Shown piece by piece: positions 34,501 through 47,717 of a stretch of DNA of 64,000 bases; the first letter of the stretch is position 1; each line of letters begins with the position of its first letter. A model generated the notes under the pieces. It searched no databases, was not told the origin of the DNA, and saw only the letters and a program-made list of their open reading frames with translations. Location: positions 12,896 to 76,895 of the forward strand of contig QLIY01000539.1 in the NCBI GenBank assembly GCA_003260075.1, read 5' to 3'. Position numbers and translations under genes: made by a program. This DNA comes from Phallusia mammillata (taxonomy: Eukaryota > Chordata > Ascidiacea > Phlebobranchia > Ascidiidae).

Positions 34501-37500
34501 ACAGTCTTGCAGAGGAAATTTGATTAAATTTTGGTTTGAATTATTGCACATATTTTTTAAGCTAACCTTCACCACAGCCTTTCGACCACATAAAATCACA
34601 TAGCTAATCATTCAGTGTGTCATTTTTATGTCACCTATTTGAAAACATTCATTGTATACTTTGCAAATGTCTTTTAGTTGTGCATGTTTATATTGATATC
34701 AAAATCTATTGCAATTGCAGAAAAGCGGTTGAAAAATCTTGAGGTTCGAGGGGCACCAATTAATGCAAGAAATCAACAAATTGCTGCAGCATATGGCCCC
34801 TCGGTGGCAGCAAAGAGGCAACCCCGTCAAAATGTTGGACGACCTGCAAAAGTTGAAAATGCCCAACGAGCAGTAAATGGTGTCTTGGAGGTTTGTTTCA
34901 CATACACACACTATAAGCAATATTGTGTTGTTTATATGTGAAAAGTAATTTCATTTTCTTCAGCAGAGACGCCAGCAATTGATTGAGGAACAACAGCAAA
35001 GAAAGGAAAAGATCCTGGCTGAGAAAAAGAAAAGACTGGTAAGGTTTATACATACTTTGACCATGTGTAAGAATTCAATTGCTGATGCATTTTTGGAACA
35101 CTATATACGGATCTGTTCATAAGTTTAATGGTGAAAATAACGGCCCAAATAGATGTAAAAAGCGACATGCTTTATTGTTCAAACGTTTCGGCAAATGCTN
35201 ACAAACTTGAAAAGGGGGACCGGTAAATGAATACCTAGTGTGTAGTGATGTTTCTATTAGTAGTTTTTCAAGTTTTGTTTTATTGGTTTTCTATAGGCCT
35301 GGAGCTGCAAATGTTGCTGCACCATTTGCTGCCCAAGGATTGAACAAAGTCAGAGAAGCATGGGAAGAAAGAAACAAAGCACAAAATGCAATTCTCAATG
35401 CACAAGTTAACAGGTTGTTTGTTTATAATAGCAGGCAATGTTTGTTGGTTGGTAAATATCATAACATGGCTTAGAAATGTTGACCTGAAAACCAGAGATG
35501 TTGTTTGGACAAATTCGCTTTTCTAACCATGTGTGAAAGGGCTGTGGGTTTCTGTAGGTGACTTTTTGAGTAACACATGGCTAAATTTTTGTAACATAAT
35601 TCAAATGTGGGGGGGGGGGATGCATTTTTGTTATGTGTAAAAATATTTAAAAGCATGTGCCCAAGTCACAAGTGGATTTTAGGAGCTGAAGTTTTTTGTG
35701 TGTGACCTGTTGTGGTGGTATGACATTGCAGGAAGATCTTCAGAGAAGACAGAAGGAGAGAGCACAAAAGAAGTATGAAGATCAGTTGAAAAAGGATCGT
35801 GATGCAGCTCGTTTCATGAATTTGCAGAGATCTGCTGAGATGCTTGACGACAAAATAGAAGTTTCTAAAAAAGAGGTGCTTTTTGACAAAAATGTAAATT
35901 TGTTAATCTTGTGTTAAACACAAGATATCACATCATCAAAGGCAGGATCCTAAAGTGTGTTGTTTAATAGTGAGTTACCAAGCCATGACAAGCCTTAGTT
36001 TTTCAATTTTTCTTGAGTATATTTTTGTGTTGTTTGTATAGAATTCTAATCCAGCAGTTGCTGCCAGAAATCGTCCTATTTCAGCTCCTCCACAGCGTGA
36101 AGGGTACAGCAAATATCATGAGTATCTTGACAAACTTGAAAAGGGGGACCGGTAAATGAATACCTAGTGTGTAGTGATGTTTCTATTAGTAGTTTTTCAA
36201 GTTTTGTTTTATTGGTTTTCTATAGGCCTGGAGCTGCAAATGTTGCTGCACCATTTGCTGCCCAAGGATTGAACAAAGTCAGAGAAGCATGGGAAGAAAG
36301 AAACAAAGCACAAAATGCAATTCTCAATGCACAAGTTAACAGGTTGTTTGTTTATAATAGCAGGCAATGTTTGTTGGTTGGTAAATATCATAACATGGCT
36401 TAGAAATGTTGACCTGAAAACCAGAGATGTTGTTTGGACAAATTCGCTTTTCTAACCATATATAACACTTTTTGAGTAACACATGGCTAAATTTTTGTAA
36501 CATAATTCAAATGTTCCCTTGACAGAAATAGTGTGTCATGTCATAACATGACATAACCGTTGGTAACTGCCATTGCAGAGATTTTTCACACTGATAATCA
36601 AATTTTATGGAGTAACACTGTACTTACAATGAATTAAGTAAAAAAAAATTCTGCATTTTTGAAACAACGATGTGCAAAATGAGGAAAAGTTTTAGTGGGG
36701 GGGGGGCAATTTTTTTCTGCATTTTTGAAACAACGATGTGCAAAATGAGGAAAAGTTTTAGTGTTTTTTTTTCTTACTGATTGTTGTTTTAGGGAAGCTG
36801 GAGAAAATGCAGCAAACCGGGCACAGGTAGTGAATGAATACTTGCAGCGAAGACAAGAGGCACTGTATAATAAACAGAAGGGAAATAATGATATATATGG
36901 GGTGGGTTATCAAGTATAAATCCTAACTACAGTTACCTCTTTTTTAATTATTTTCAATTTATAACCTGGATAAAATTGTGAAAATGTTAATTTAGGTCCA
37001 GCAATATATTATGTGTCCTGGTTACATTATTAAATAAATTTCGAATAGAATTGAATTGAATTCCAAAATTATAGAACCGAAAATTCAATCAAGCTAAAGG
37101 TGGAGTGGCTGCTGCTCTTCAACCATATTCTGCAAAATCAAAAGGTACAACAATAAAATACAAAGTCAAAACCTGTTTCTTTTGATGTGATGTAAAGCCT
37201 TTGCTTCGAAATTTTCGCAGCGCATGTTCGGTTACTTGTGATTGAGAAACACAAGTGATGTGCAAGTTTTATTTATCTTAAACATTCTAGTCATCTTTTT
37301 GCTTGTTGGGTTGAGCTTTTAAGTTTGATTCTACTTTTACAGTTCAAATGAACAGTGCAGATGAGTTCATGCTATCGTCACCAATAAGTTTTTAGCCAAC
37401 TCACCAACAAAATATTTTTATTTTTAAATAGCCATAATGCTCTGCCAACTCTGCAGTGTTTTGCAAAAACTGAGTACCGTATATACTCGCGTATAGGTCG

Positions 37501-40500
37501 CAACTTTTTTCCTTATATTTAAGGGGGGGGGGTTAAGTTTTATTTATCTTAAACATTCTAGTCATTTTTTTGCTTGTTGGGTTGAGCTTTTAAGTTTGAT
37601 TCTATATTTACAGTTCAAATGAACAGTGCAGATGAGTTCATGCTATCGTCACCAATAAGTTTTTAGCCAACTCACCAACTAAATATTTTTATTTTTAAAT
37701 AGCCATAATGCTCTGCCAACTCTGCAGTGTTTTGCAAAAACTGAGTACCGTATATACTCGCGTATAGGTCGCAACTTTTTTACTTATATTTTAAAAAATA
37801 TATAGGTGCGACCCATACGCGAGACATAAGTGCAAATCGCGAATTGTAGTGGAAATGTGCTATCGAATACGGGTGCATGCGCTCGTGCACGCACATACCA
37901 ATGCGAGACAGTTTCATGAGCGCACATGCGTCAGCTCAGCGTGCGTTGGATTTTCCCGCTGTGTTGAGAAAACATAGTTTTGCGGTTTCAATGCAATGCA
38001 GTTCAATGCTAAAAAACAACCAATTGCACCAGTTATTTATGCAAAACAGCTAGGCTAAGGGCCTTTTAAATCCCAAGATTTTCAGTGCGACTTATGTGCG
38101 AGTCAACTCTAAATTACACTTTTTTAACACAAAACTAATAGTGCGACCTATACGGTGGCGCGACCTATAGGCGAGTATATACGGCACTTAGTTTTGCCAT
38201 AAACATTCAGACTCTGGCGCCTGGATTGGTCAATCACAAATAAAAGTTTAGGCTGTTGCATTTTTTTGTCTTGTCAGAAAAAGAAGACAATTGGTACATG
38301 GATCGTCTCCAGCAGATCAGGCAACAAAACTACCATGAAAGAAAAGTTTTACAGAACAAACACATGAACAACAAACCATATAAGGTAAGCCGACTATGCA
38401 TGCTAAATGGTAACAGCATTTAAACCTCTTTGTGAAATAACCATGTTTGTAAATGAAGAGTACTGGTTGTATGGCAATTTCTATCCTGATTTTTTTCTAA
38501 GCTCCTGAGCAAGTTTTGTTACTGAAACTTGGACACAAAAGTTGATCAACTATTAACTAAGCTTTTATTTGCATATACTTGGCCTGGGGCTGTGTGCTGA
38601 TTTGTGGTAACAACTCAATTGTTTTCGTGACTTTATCAAATAATATTATATATGTTTTACTTTTTTTGTACCAAAAAAATAATAGGAGATTTTATCTAAA
38701 TGTGGAAATTGGATAAGTTTTTGTTATTGTTTACCATATTATAAGCCAGGATTTTATGATTAAAGACTTGTCTATACATTGATATAGGAATTTAATTGTT
38801 TAATTTCGCCATTTAAAGTAAATTTCGAAAAGCGAAAAATAAAAGAATCCTTCTAGTTTTTAAAAATCTCAAATAAATCGTTATTTAACATGTTCTCATA
38901 CAAGATCTCACCCTATTCTGCAAACAAAATTAGCTCAAATGCACATATGTTTTGGCCATTACAGGTGGTTGATGCAGATCCAAGTACAGCATTGGATAAA
39001 GATGGAGAACTTAAAAAGAAAAAGATCAATGCTCTACAACAACAAGCCAATGACAGGGCCAGAATCCTTCAGCAAAACATGCAAGAACGGAGGAAAAAGA
39101 TGGAAGAGATGAAAGATTACAAGAAAAAGTTTGACAAACAGGTAACAAATGAAATCCAATTTTATGAGGACTTTCTTTAATTAATTAAACAGAGAGTAAA
39201 ATTAACTTTTGAAAATAATGGTTTGTTCACAAGCCAGAGTAACTTGTTACTTGGAAGCTTTCTACTTAGGTAAATGTAACAACTTTCATATGAGCAGGCC
39301 AGAGCACGTGGTATTGTACCTCCTGATGAAAGACCAGTTAAGTATAACCCTGCTCCTATTGGAATTACACAAGCATTGCAAGCTGTTGGAGCTCCAATAC
39401 TTGACAAGGATGATGAAACTACAGAAGAAACTCCAGCAGAGGTTTGTTGTCTCATGTCCCATTCTTGTGTCTGTTTTTGATCCTTCCATTTATACAATTC
39501 TAAAAATCCCAAAGGTTTTTGTGTTTAATTTGTCAATTTAGCAGGCTTTTAAGTAAAGTTTTTGTAATAATTTTTGTATGACTGGTGACTGATACCATTT
39601 CCTCTTTTACTGTATTTTTTAGATCACTCCAAGCCCATCAAAGTTGCCAGATTCAGATGTTCGGAAGCGAATTCTTCACAAAGTCAATCAACGTTTCAGT
39701 TTAGACTTTGATGAAGATGAAAAGAAAGATGCTGCAAAGAAGGAGGAAAAGTGAGATGGATACAGTCATTTTTTGTTTATGAGGCAACACTTAACTAATG
39801 AACAAATTTTTGTGTTTGCAGATCTGAAGAGAAAGAAACAGATAGCAAACCACCTGAGGAAAAGCCACGACCACTGCCAACTTTACCTGACAAGAAACCG
39901 CAAGTTGCCCCGGTAATCTTTATACAGCAAAATTGTTTGACAATATGTGTTGGTGATTTAACAACCATTGTTATTAGAAACCTGCCCCATGGAAAGCCTG
40001 GGGGGCAGCTGGAGACATTGGAATGAAAATTGGAAATCTTCCACTACAAGAAACTGCTTCTCAGATGGATGGTAGGTTAATATCTATAAAAAAAACGATA
40101 ACTTGTGAATAAAATTGACTCTAAAGCCTAACAAAAAACATTTTGTCGTGTAAAAATACAAACCTTGCTACCACTTTTTTTACTTTTCTTGAACTTGTCA
40201 TTCATGTTTGTTATAGTAGTTTCCTATGTTTGTTTTTTATTTTAACATAACATGTAAAATCGTTTGTGCTTTATCCAGCTACAGTTGAAGCCAAACCTTT
40301 GGTGCCAAAGAGACAGTGGGCTGCACCTGGTACAACTTTTGTCAACCGTTTAAAAAAAATGACTATCAACCAACCCACCATGACAATGGCAGTTAATGGT
40401 AATTGTGTAGATTTATTATGGTATATATGCAGTGGTGGGATTCAAATTTTTTGTCAGCCAGTTCTATCACAAAAGTCATATTTTTCAGCCGGTTCTGTTA

Positions 40501-43500
40501 AAAAAAGTCCATTGACAGTAACCAGTAATGCTTAACGGTTCGCTGGTCTTATAAAATATCATAAGACGGTTCTAAAGAACTGGTGCGCACTGGCTGAATC
40601 CCACCACTGTATATATGTGAGCATGGTTGTATGGCTTTGACTTGTTTAGCTTGCTCACTCATTTACATAGGGGTTGCTCTTACCTTTTAGCACCGATGTC
40701 CTGAGTAGTGAAGTATCTGTTTTTTTAGATTTAGAAGAAACATCACAAACTACAACAATATCAAGTGATGAAACCACAAAAGCAACAGACCAAGAAACAT
40801 CTAAAGAGGTAAACAAACCTGTTTCTAAGTTTGTTTGCCGCAATTTTATAACATTGTTTATCAGTTATTCCACAACACAGCATATTTTTTTCATGTTTGT
40901 GCAAAAGTAACATTTTGTAAGCTTCATAGAAAGATGCATGTTGTATTTTTTACATAGTTTGTCTACTCAAGGTAAATTAAAGATTCAAGTTTTTGCAAAT
41001 TGCACTGTTTAATTCCTTGCCTGTGTGCTGTGATGTACCCATATCAGACAGAGCTCTATTATTATTACTCTCTCACTGGATACACCTTAACAGTGTAGTA
41101 TCGCTTTTAGTCCATGTGTATGTGCCCAGGCACAACTTCTAATGCTAGGTCAAGATCACGGCATCATAAAAATATAGTGTATAAAATAGGACAAGAGATG
41201 TTTTCTTTAGATATTACTTTGATTGGAGTGATTCAATTGAAATAATGTATTTGAATGTGTTGTAGAACAAAGAAGTGCAGCCAAACGACAAAACTGTCAT
41301 CCTTAGCAAAAAAACTCATCCAGACCCGGAGAAGAGTTCAAGTCCTCGAGGAAATATCCGACTTGCTCCCAAATTCCAATCTAATGGAACATTTGTGATC
41401 CGCAAACCTTCCGACTCTGAAAAGAAGACAGAAAGAAAAGAGGTTGAGGATGTGAGTGATGAGGAAATTGAGGATGTTGTGATGCTGGAGCAGGTTCTTC
41501 AGAAAAGAGAAGAAGATGCTGTAAGTGCCAAGAGTGCATGGGTAGATGAAAAGAAGGAACCAGTGGACGAGGAAAAAGGAAATAAAGAGGAAAAGGACAA
41601 GAAAACAGATGAACCTCATGAAGTTAAAAAGTAAAGCACCTATTCTCTGCACTTCCACATAAAGTACAAGCCTCTATATAGAGGTTTCTTTTTAATACCA
41701 TGTAAAGTTTGCTAAACTTTTTTGAGATGTTATCAATAATATGCAGTTAACCCCAATATTTCCTTATGACAGACTTAAGAAATGCACTAAACATGCAGTT
41801 AAACAGTTTGCCAGAATAATCTGTATTAAACACTGACAATGATCACAGTTTAAAAAATGAGTATTTTCAAACAAAAAAGTTTGATATGATACCGAAACTT
41901 TCATTGAAAAGGAAAGCAAGATAACATAAACACATTTGACTGTTGAAAAATTAAAATATGTAGGCTATGTTAGTGGTTGAATGTTAAAATCTTAGGCAGA
42001 AAATAGTTCACAAAAACAAGAGCCAAACCAATTTGAAAACCATTCTACATTTATTTTGTTTCAAAACTTTTAGCATGTGAAAAATAATTGTTAAAAAAGT
42101 ACTGACAGTGTTGTGAAATTCTTCAAAGCATCTTTTTTTAGGTCGGTGACTCCACCAAGACCGCTTCCTCCTACACCAAGTATCAGTGAAAGTCCTCTCT
42201 TCACTAAACGAAACAAACCCTCAAAAGATATGATGGCCACATCTCCTGTGAAAGCGGTACACTAAATATTTGTGGTTTGATATGATTCAGTTAACCACTG
42301 ATTTTCTTTCAGGCCATCATTCAACAATGAATTATTTGTATTTATCAGGTGTCTGAAACTCCAAAAGAAGATCCTCTCAGCAAAAGCCTGTATTCTACAG
42401 CCAGTGATCGGGTTTTAATGAAACTAACCCTTGGACAATTCGATTCCCCATCACCAAAGGTAGGTCGGCAACATAATGTCTACGTTTTATGGTACATCAT
42501 TCATAATTATGGTTTTACTTAAGATGCAAATCATTGTTTTTTACATTGATTGTGAAAAGGTTTTATTTAAACTTTTGTTTCAACGATATCCATTTTGTAC
42601 TTAATACAGTTCATGTTTTGAAGCATTTGCATTCAGTATTTTTAATGTGCATTATGTTTGTATTCAGCTTCTTCGTACTTGCTCCCTTCCCGATCTTACA
42701 AAGATCCCAGAATCCAAAGAAGAAGATGCGGAGGAGGCAGTAGATCCCGCTCATTCTGTGGATGTTTCTCCTGCAGCGGATGACTCAGATCTTCCACGGA
42801 TGTCAGTTTCGTCCTCCATGAACGACACCAACTTTGATGAGGATGAGGAGGTTCCTGATCTTGAGAGCTCGGCCGATGAGGAAGCTGGTTGTCATGGTGA
42901 TGCAGCAACTGATGACGAAGAGATGGAGATGAGAGCACAATTGCAAAATGCATTACAGGCTACTGAAGGTAAAGTTGATATTGTTCTTAAGGTTTTTGCC
43001 AAACAGTTTCAGAGCTAAGATACGGGCGGAGTGGCAGGGGTGATAGTAAAGATTTTCGGGATTTAGGCAACAATTTAGAACCTGTGCGCATGCAGATTTG
43101 TGTATTTAAACATAATTTACAGCTTTAATGCCACTGAATTCAAAATCTGTCCAATTCTAACTCAAGTTTTTGTGTCAAAAACTCAACAGTAGTTATGCGT
43201 GTAAAATCAGTTAGGCAGAAGTTTATAGAAGGTTGTTTTTTTAGTTTTCTAGGGTAGCCACTTCGACTCCTTAATCGTTTTTCCTAAATTAGATGATCGA
43301 TTTTTTTAACAAAATAGCATATTCCAACTAAAGTGAGCTTCGCCACACCGTCACCTATAAAAACCCTCTACAAAAAATTTGCAAGTTCAATTGTAATAAA
43401 AATCGACACTTGATGCAAAATGACAACCTGAGCTTATTCAGACTCAGAGGAAATAATAGGAGTCGGTTTTGGAAATAATTTGGTCCGATTTCAGCTGCCT

Positions 43501-45197
43501 TCAAAACCTTCGACTCGAACACTGCAATTTTGGTTAAACTGTTAAACTTGTTTAGAATCTTCTTCGCCATCGTACTCAGCTGGATTTGCTGCTTCTCATA
43601 AACTTTTACAAAACGACGAAAGCGACGAGGAAGGATGGGAATCAGGTACATTTTTACTCCAACTTTCGAATTCATATCGTGCTTACCGACTTTTCATGCA
43701 AACATTTAGTGTATGCAGGTAATGTACTTTTTTGCACATGTGGTCTCTACCAAACAAATAATTATGATTTACTTTATACAGCCAATATAATTTCCTAATG
43801 AGAGTAACAAACATTCCCTTTATATTGCCTAAAAGCACATCCACCGTTTGTTTAAGATATATATTTCACCCTAGCAATAGGCATCTTTATAGTATATGAA
43901 TACTGCAGACAGTGCACGCTGTTTCGATAAGCTGCAGACCTACAAGGTCTCATCAATGCAGTCGTGTAGGTGAGATCTTATAGGTCGAAACAGTGCACTG
44001 TCCGCATCTTAACATGTGTGTATTTATAGCAACGCTTTATTGTTATTTGTAGGCAGCGACAGCAGTAGTTCGTTTGAAGACCACAACTCTGATGATGACG
44101 AAAAACAGAAATCATCTGCCTCTGACAACGAAAGTGTTTTCTGCCGCTTGGAGCGCAACAGAGAACAGCTTGAAAAGGAGCTAGGTTTCGAAGCGTTTCT
44201 CAACGCTTACAAGTCTGTGCAGGTATTACATACCAAAGTAATCTCGGTTTGGGTGTATTTTTGTAAAAGTGTATTATTGGTTTGGAATATTTCTGAAAAC
44301 AAAACTTAATTCAAAAAAAGCTGTCACATTTACTTTACAAATTTATGTCAATTACTACGTTTGGACTTACTTGTCAGTTGGACTAAGTTCGGGAAAATTT
44401 CACAAAAGGAAGGGTATAAGATCAAAAAAGGTTACCAACCACTGATCTAAACAATAAAAACGTTTCGACAAGCTGTGGAGACTGTTTTGCCCATCTAGAG
44501 TTTTTATCAATGCAATGCCGTCAGTATGTTTATTTTTTAAGTATGTGCAGTCGCAGGTTGTGCGCTACTTAATCATTTTCAAGCTTCAGATTTTAATCTT
44601 GATATCAAACCAAGTTTTTCTTAACTAGGCAATTCATGAAGACGAGGACGAAGAGGTCGCTAGGTGTCAGGAGAGTGTACGTGCGATGTTGGGCGATCGC
44701 TTCGAGGATTTGTATCCTAGGATATTACAACTGGTGATGGCTGACGGGGCGTACTGTGAAGGTTAGTGTCTGGTCAATATTTTAAAAACATCCCAAATGC
44801 AGATTTACCTTGTTGAAAATAGGTCGTATGTAAAGTGATATATAAATGGTTACATGCTGGTCATTTGAGATTTGTCGATCGAATCAAGTTCCGGGTTTAA
44901 AATACTCGGCTTGTGATAATTCCAAGCCATGAACGTCAATAAGATTTAGGTAAAAAAATCACCTATATTAATCCAACTATCTTCGGCCTTTTTTAAGAAT
45001 ATGAAAAATAAATTAATAAAATATGTTGAATTCACAAAGATTTGCATCTAAAACACAACACTGTAGTTATAGACATGGTGACTCACTCGGTTAAGGGACC
45101 TTGCTGGCATTGTGAAAGCCAACCTACAAAACACCTTTTAAATTAACACCACATTAAAATTGAAATGTTTCCTTTTTTGTTCTCAGATAACGACTAA
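31568..45197 (+). CDS. NEK1: NIMA-related serine/threonine kinase 1
   Basis: Twenty-nine coding exons: 31568-31666, 31760-31874, 32145-32326, 32705-32801, 33047-33203, 34088-34344, 34721-34890, 34964-35038, 35732-35875, 36042-36151, 36226-36342, 36793-36901, 37075-37144, 38278-38384, 38965-39141, 39298-39441, 39623-39750, 39822-39912, 39978-40071, 40279-40398, 40729-40808, 41266-41630, 42142-42256, 42349-42459, 42668-42968, 43556-43645, 44053-44222, 44629-44761, 45187-45197. They encode 1312 residues in exact phase (human 1258). NEK1 acts at centrosomes and primary cilia and in DNA-damage signalling. The kinase domain is intact: GEGSFGK (11-17), Lys33, HRD with Asp128, DFG with Asp146, all at human positions. 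A long basic coiled coil follows (about 330-640), then an acidic region. Late conserved blocks are [24 protein letters not shown] and [13 protein letters not shown] before the terminal DND. Exon 8 starts at a CAGCAG tandem acceptor. A redundant copy of exon 11 sits out of order at 35297-35413. Confidence 0.97.
32467..32586. repeat. Duplicate flanking a 10-G run in NEK1 intron 3
   Basis: Segment 32467-32521 recurs as 32532-32586 around the run 32522-32531. Confidence 0.75.
32833..32988. repeat. Duplicate flanking a 10-G run in NEK1 intron 4
   Basis: Segment 32833-32905 recurs as 32916-32988 around the run 32906-32915; GTGTAGACAG differs from GTATAGAAAG. Confidence 0.75.
33552..33732. repeat. 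Duplicate flanking an 11-G run in NEK1 intron 5
   Basis: Segment 33552-33635 recurs as about 33651-33732 around the run 33636-33646, with differences at TTTAAATC/TTTTAATC and TGCCACTTG/TGTTACTTG. Confidence 0.75.
35200..35619. other. Single-N join followed by a redundant, out-of-order NEK1 fragment
   Basis: Position 35200 is N. The sequence from 35201 to about 35608 repeats 36130 to about 36515, including all of NEK1 exon 11 (35297-35413 copies 36226-36342). It ends in an 11-G run (35609-35619), after which the true exons 9, 10 and 11 follow. Copies are identical through about 35525, then differ by an indel near TTCTAACCAT. This is an allelic contig end inserted ahead of its proper place. 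Confidence 0.85.
36649..36762. repeat. Duplicate flanking a 10-G run in NEK1 intron 11
   Basis: Segment 36649-36696 recurs as 36715-36762 around the run 36697-36706. Confidence 0.75.
37264..37793. repeat. 259-bp duplicate flanking a 10-G run in NEK1 intron 13
   Basis: Segment 37264-37522 recurs as 37535-37793 around the run 37523-37532. The copies are nearly identical and both end inside the left terminus of the element at 37746, so that element appears once whole and once cut off at 37475-37522. Confidence 0.8.
37746..38186. mobile_element. MITE-like element with CGCGTATAGGTCGC termini
   Basis: The left end begins TACCGTATATACTCGCGTA and the right end is its near reverse complement (to about 38186, one or two mismatches). 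The inside carries repeated GCGACC(C/T)ATACG-type words near each end. It lies in NEK1 intron 13. The plan resembles the element at 70-486. No coding content. Confidence 0.7.
40430..40609. mobile_element. Non-autonomous hAT-type element, family A copy 1
   Basis: Ends CAGTGGTGGGATTCA and TGAATCCCACCACTG are 15-bp inverted repeats, flanked on both sides by TATATATG (40422-40429 and 40610-40617), an 8-bp target duplication. At 180 bp it is short. A second copy lies at 61888-62064. Located in NEK1 intron 20. Confidence 0.88.
43903..44006. mobile_element. Fold-back element, family copy 2
   Basis: CTGCAGACAGTGCACGCTG at the left and a near reverse complement ending CAGTGCACTGTCCGCA at the right. 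It shares both arms, including TATAGGTCGAAACAGTG, with the element at 15404-15525. It lies in NEK1 intron 26. Confidence 0.7.
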
Positions 45198-45766
45198 CAA
45201 CGAAATTTGTTTTTCACCTGTTTGGAAATCATAGAGAAATCCTTTCGTGTTAGGTGCTTTTCTCAATAATCTACATCACTGTTGCCATTGTTATTGTTCC
45301 TGTGACGTTTTTGTAGTTAATTGGCTGCTGTATAAAGGTTTGAATGAATTGTCGACTCATTCAAAGAGCGTCCTATTTGTAGGGCGATTGTTGTGTGTCA
45401 TATTAATTGTTTGTTGGTACAAGTATTACTTTTTTACATGTGTTTGGCTTATTGCGAAAACGAAAGTATTTTAGCACCCTGTCGGAAATATTGAAGAAAT
45501 AGCAATGCTTTGTTAAAAGTTACAATATTTCAATGAAGTTTTTTTTAATGCTCTTTTGCTCTTTTGAGCCATTTTCTGCGTTACAAATAAACCCAACTTT
45601 AGTGCATTAAAATTCATACGTTTCCTATCTTTTAGTGTAATTAAGTTTAAAGACCGAGCGTACTCTTTATGAAATAAAGCAAGAAAGAAGAAAACGGTAA
45701 AGGACATTGCCTTAAATTGATCATTGTTTTGTTGTAAAGCAGAATGTCTCCTGTATATTTGTTTTA

Positions 45767-45772
45767 AATAAA
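45767..45772 (+). terminator. Poly(A) signal candidate for NEK1
   Basis: AATAAA about 570 bp after the NEK1 stop codon, the first clear one noticed downstream. Confidence 0.45.
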
Positions 45773-46870
45773 TGTATTACCTAAATTTGCAAGCGTTATT
45801 AAATTTTGTCAGCTTTTTTCGCATAATTTTGTATTGGATAAATTCCTGTAACGATGTTTAATCCCTTCACAAAAGTTCTAACGTTAAATATGCCTAATGT
45901 AAAAATGGGCGCATTTTGCCAAACATTCTTTGTTGCGTATATGACTTTTTTCGTTGCGCCGTACGTGCTGTGGTGAATCTGTATGACGCAAGATTGGCAT
46001 GAAATTGCGCAATAAACTTTAGCAACTGATTCCTGTCAGTCATGTGCCATCATAATGTAGATTTGAATACAAAGTTGAGGACGAAGGTAGGCCTTTAAAT
46101 AAATTCTCAAAATATTCCGGAAAGTGTTTTGTGATTTTTTTGCAGTTCACTACGTGGCTTTTCAAACAGTCGACCGGTTTGAAAGCGCAACTGTAATTCA
46201 AACTCTCCTCCTTCCTATTTCAGACCATCCAACAATCGCACTCGTCAAAAAATCAATCGCTCCTAATGACCTAATAATCTGAAGAGACACGTAGGCCAAT
46301 GTATAATTTATGAAAATTTATCATGTCCTTATTAGCGCTAGACAGACCAAAGCTTCGTGAGAAAAGATAATATGTTGGCGATAAAATCATAGACTAAATT
46401 TTTTACCAACTTAACAGTGGGCTTAATCACAGAAAAACTTTCTTTAGCAGTCAAATATTTAAGGCATATTTGGCAATTCCATTGCGGTATAAAGTAATGT
46501 ATTTTTTAATAATGACGCATACTGTTAATTATAGTTTTAATACAGACCTGTCACAGTACTGTATTTCTCAAAATTATGATAAAGATATGTTTTTTGTCAA
46601 ATACTTTTTTAGCGCTTTATTTAACCTTTATTTACCATATCGCCTCACAATCTTAAATCGATTATATTTAGGGGGGCTTACATTTAAATATCATGTCCAT
46701 ATTATTTTGACACCCCCTGGTATTTTGACTTACTATGCTTTCAAAAAAATCTTTTGTATGTCGGTATTACACGTGAACGTGCGCTTTGCTAGATACAATT
46801 ATTTGCCTGACTAACATTTGTTGACAAACAGTTGTAGGCTACTATGTAGCAACATAAAATAGTGTTAAAC

Positions 46871-47717
46871 CAGGGGTCTCCAACTTAACGGTTGTCCCGG
46901 GCCAATTTTCAATTTTTTTAAAGGCCGCGGGCCACATGCAGTCTTACATGTCAAAATGTTCTAGTTCATGGTCCCTTAGTGGATAACAGCGTTACTTTCG
47001 TTGACCTCCTAGAGCTCATGACTTTACAATCTTACTTCCGTGTTGATCAATGCCTTTTTATTTCATAAAAATTAAAAAAGAAAGCAATTGTTTGCGCATA
47101 ATTCCCTATCTTAGTTTTGTCTGTGATGTCACAACCCGCTCAGATCATTGATACGCGTAACCACTTGATAATATTTAGGTAAAATAAATCCTAAAGCTGT
47201 ATTGATGACAATTTAAACTACTTTTAGCAGCTTAAGCTGTTTAATTGGTTTTAGCATTGAATTCATCGTGGACCGCGGAAAATTATGAAACGTCTGTTAT
47301 GTAAATGAAATAGGTTTGGAAACCACTGGAGACTTGCACTGGCCTATAGGCATCTGAAAAAGTCGATGCGGCCAACATAAGTGTCAACAAAATGTTGTTT
47401 GGCCTTCATGAACTTAAAAGTTCCTTATCCCTGAGCTAAACAAAAATAGTGGACACAAAAAACTTAACGGATTTTAACTTCACACTTTGATAATAAGAAT
47501 AAGGTTGCAATATTACATCACATTAATAATAATGTATCACAAACGTTAAATTTGGTATTTTTAACTTAGTGACATATGATTTTGAATTGTGAAATACTTG
47601 AAGGGTGAATAAAACTAACACATTCTTTAAATTTTACAAGATATTTATTTATTTTTTCATTTGCTGGTAACGCCGCGGGCCACGGAAAATTGCCTGGCGG
47701 GCCACATGTGACCCCTG
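46871..47717. mobile_element. hAT-type non-autonomous element, 847 bp
   Basis: Begins CAGGGGTCTCCAAC and ends GTGACCCCTG. The flanks TGTTAAAC (46863-46870) and TGTTAAAA (47718-47725) match at 7 of 8 bases. Sub-terminal GC-rich words (GGGCCAATTTTC, GCGGGCCACAT) occur at both ends in opposite orientation. No transposase frame is visible. Confidence 0.75.

Noticed and set aside
40681-40728. Earlier acceptor (CCTTTTAG at 40690) for NEK1 exon 21
   Set aside because: It brings an in-frame stop within five codons; the acceptor at 40728 keeps phase.
46470-46814. 114-codon plus-strand frame
   Set aside because: Tyr/Phe/Ile-rich composition of AT-rich DNA, with no conserved motif.
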